Source: Zoroaster sp. YZ-2022 (taxonomy: Eukaryota; Echinodermata; Asteroidea; Forcipulatida; Zoroasteridae). Taken from it: a stretch of DNA of 64,000 bases. Position 1 is the first letter of the stretch. Every line of letters begins with the position of its first letter. Positions 63,784 to 64,000 of this stretch are shown here, piece by piece. Made by a program: the position numbers and the translations under genes. The notes under the pieces were generated by a model, which ran no database searches, was not told the DNA's origin, and worked only from the letters and a program-made list of their open reading frames with translations. The DNA is taken from NCBI GenBank assembly GCA_029582265.1, contig CM055817.1, positions 22,884,161 through 22,948,160 on the forward strand, in the 5' to 3' direction.

Positions 63784-64000
63784 GTAAGATATATTTTTTT
63801 ATTCTATCTTGTTTAGCTTCCTTCCTTTAGTCGACTATCATTTTATTTTACATATAAACAATTAATGTCTCTCTATAAGATGCAAGCACTTCAGACAAAC
63901 CTACGAAATCTGATTTGGGTACAATAACATTATTTTCTTCGGCTCGCTAAAAGACTAAGTCCAAATTGTGGGCAAATTCGTTTATCTGAATGATCTCTCT

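Overview
This is a window of animal nuclear DNA: AT-rich, intron-containing and very repeat-dense. Split CUB and LDLa exons with GT-AG introns, a PAN plus fibrinogen-domain lectin-like gene, tRNA-derived SINEs, several LINE clades and many MITEs suggest a marine invertebrate. A deuterostome such as a hemichordate, echinoderm or amphioxus is my best guess, but the sequence does not settle the taxon.

Region 1 (1-12.8 kb) holds one intact intronless gene, a secreted PAN/apple plus fibrinogen C-terminal protein (3942-4982, minus strand). It sits in a decayed tandem array. Its flanks occur again at 8.3-11.6 kb and partly at 11.6-12.8 kb, but in the second unit a SINE occupies the place of the gene and the third unit is truncated. 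A 76-bp minisatellite lies upstream of the gene and has about 12 copies in one unit and 5 in the other.

Region 2 (12.8-36.4 kb) has no convincing host gene. It contains a 1-kb foldback element built of CATTACGTCCG tandem repeats, hAT-type MITEs with exact 8-bp target duplications, a 30-copy GTGCGGC heptamer array, 122-bp and 15-bp minisatellites, histone-type 3' stem-loops inside a dispersed repeat, and a CR1/L2-like LINE nested in a Tx1/L1-like LINE. The CR1/L2-like LINE and the tRNA-Leu SINE family share a 3' tail.

Region 3 (36.4-64 kb) is the interior of one large plus-strand gene, open at both window ends. I recognise 19 exons, all a multiple of three long and all in phase 1-1, coding 1395 residues: LDLa, LDLa, LDLa, CUB, LDLa, CUB, CUB, LDLa-like, then a three-exon module (CUB, LDLa, LDLa) repeated four times. 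The last module is cut by the window end. The first two modules are a near-identical 4-kb tandem duplication with a visible junction at 52326-52328. The order CUB-LDLa-LDLa resembles the first half of the vertebrate LRP3/LRP10/LRP12 ectodomain. The introns carry a 1.1-kb GAT microsatellite, a second foldback element, SINEs, LINE and Penelope fragments and MITEs. Several insertions can be dated against paralogous empty sites in the same window.

Both recognised genes encode secreted or extracellular domains. The fibrinogen gene is a plausible carbohydrate-recognition protein. The CUB/LDLa gene is a modular extracellular protein or receptor of unknown ligand.
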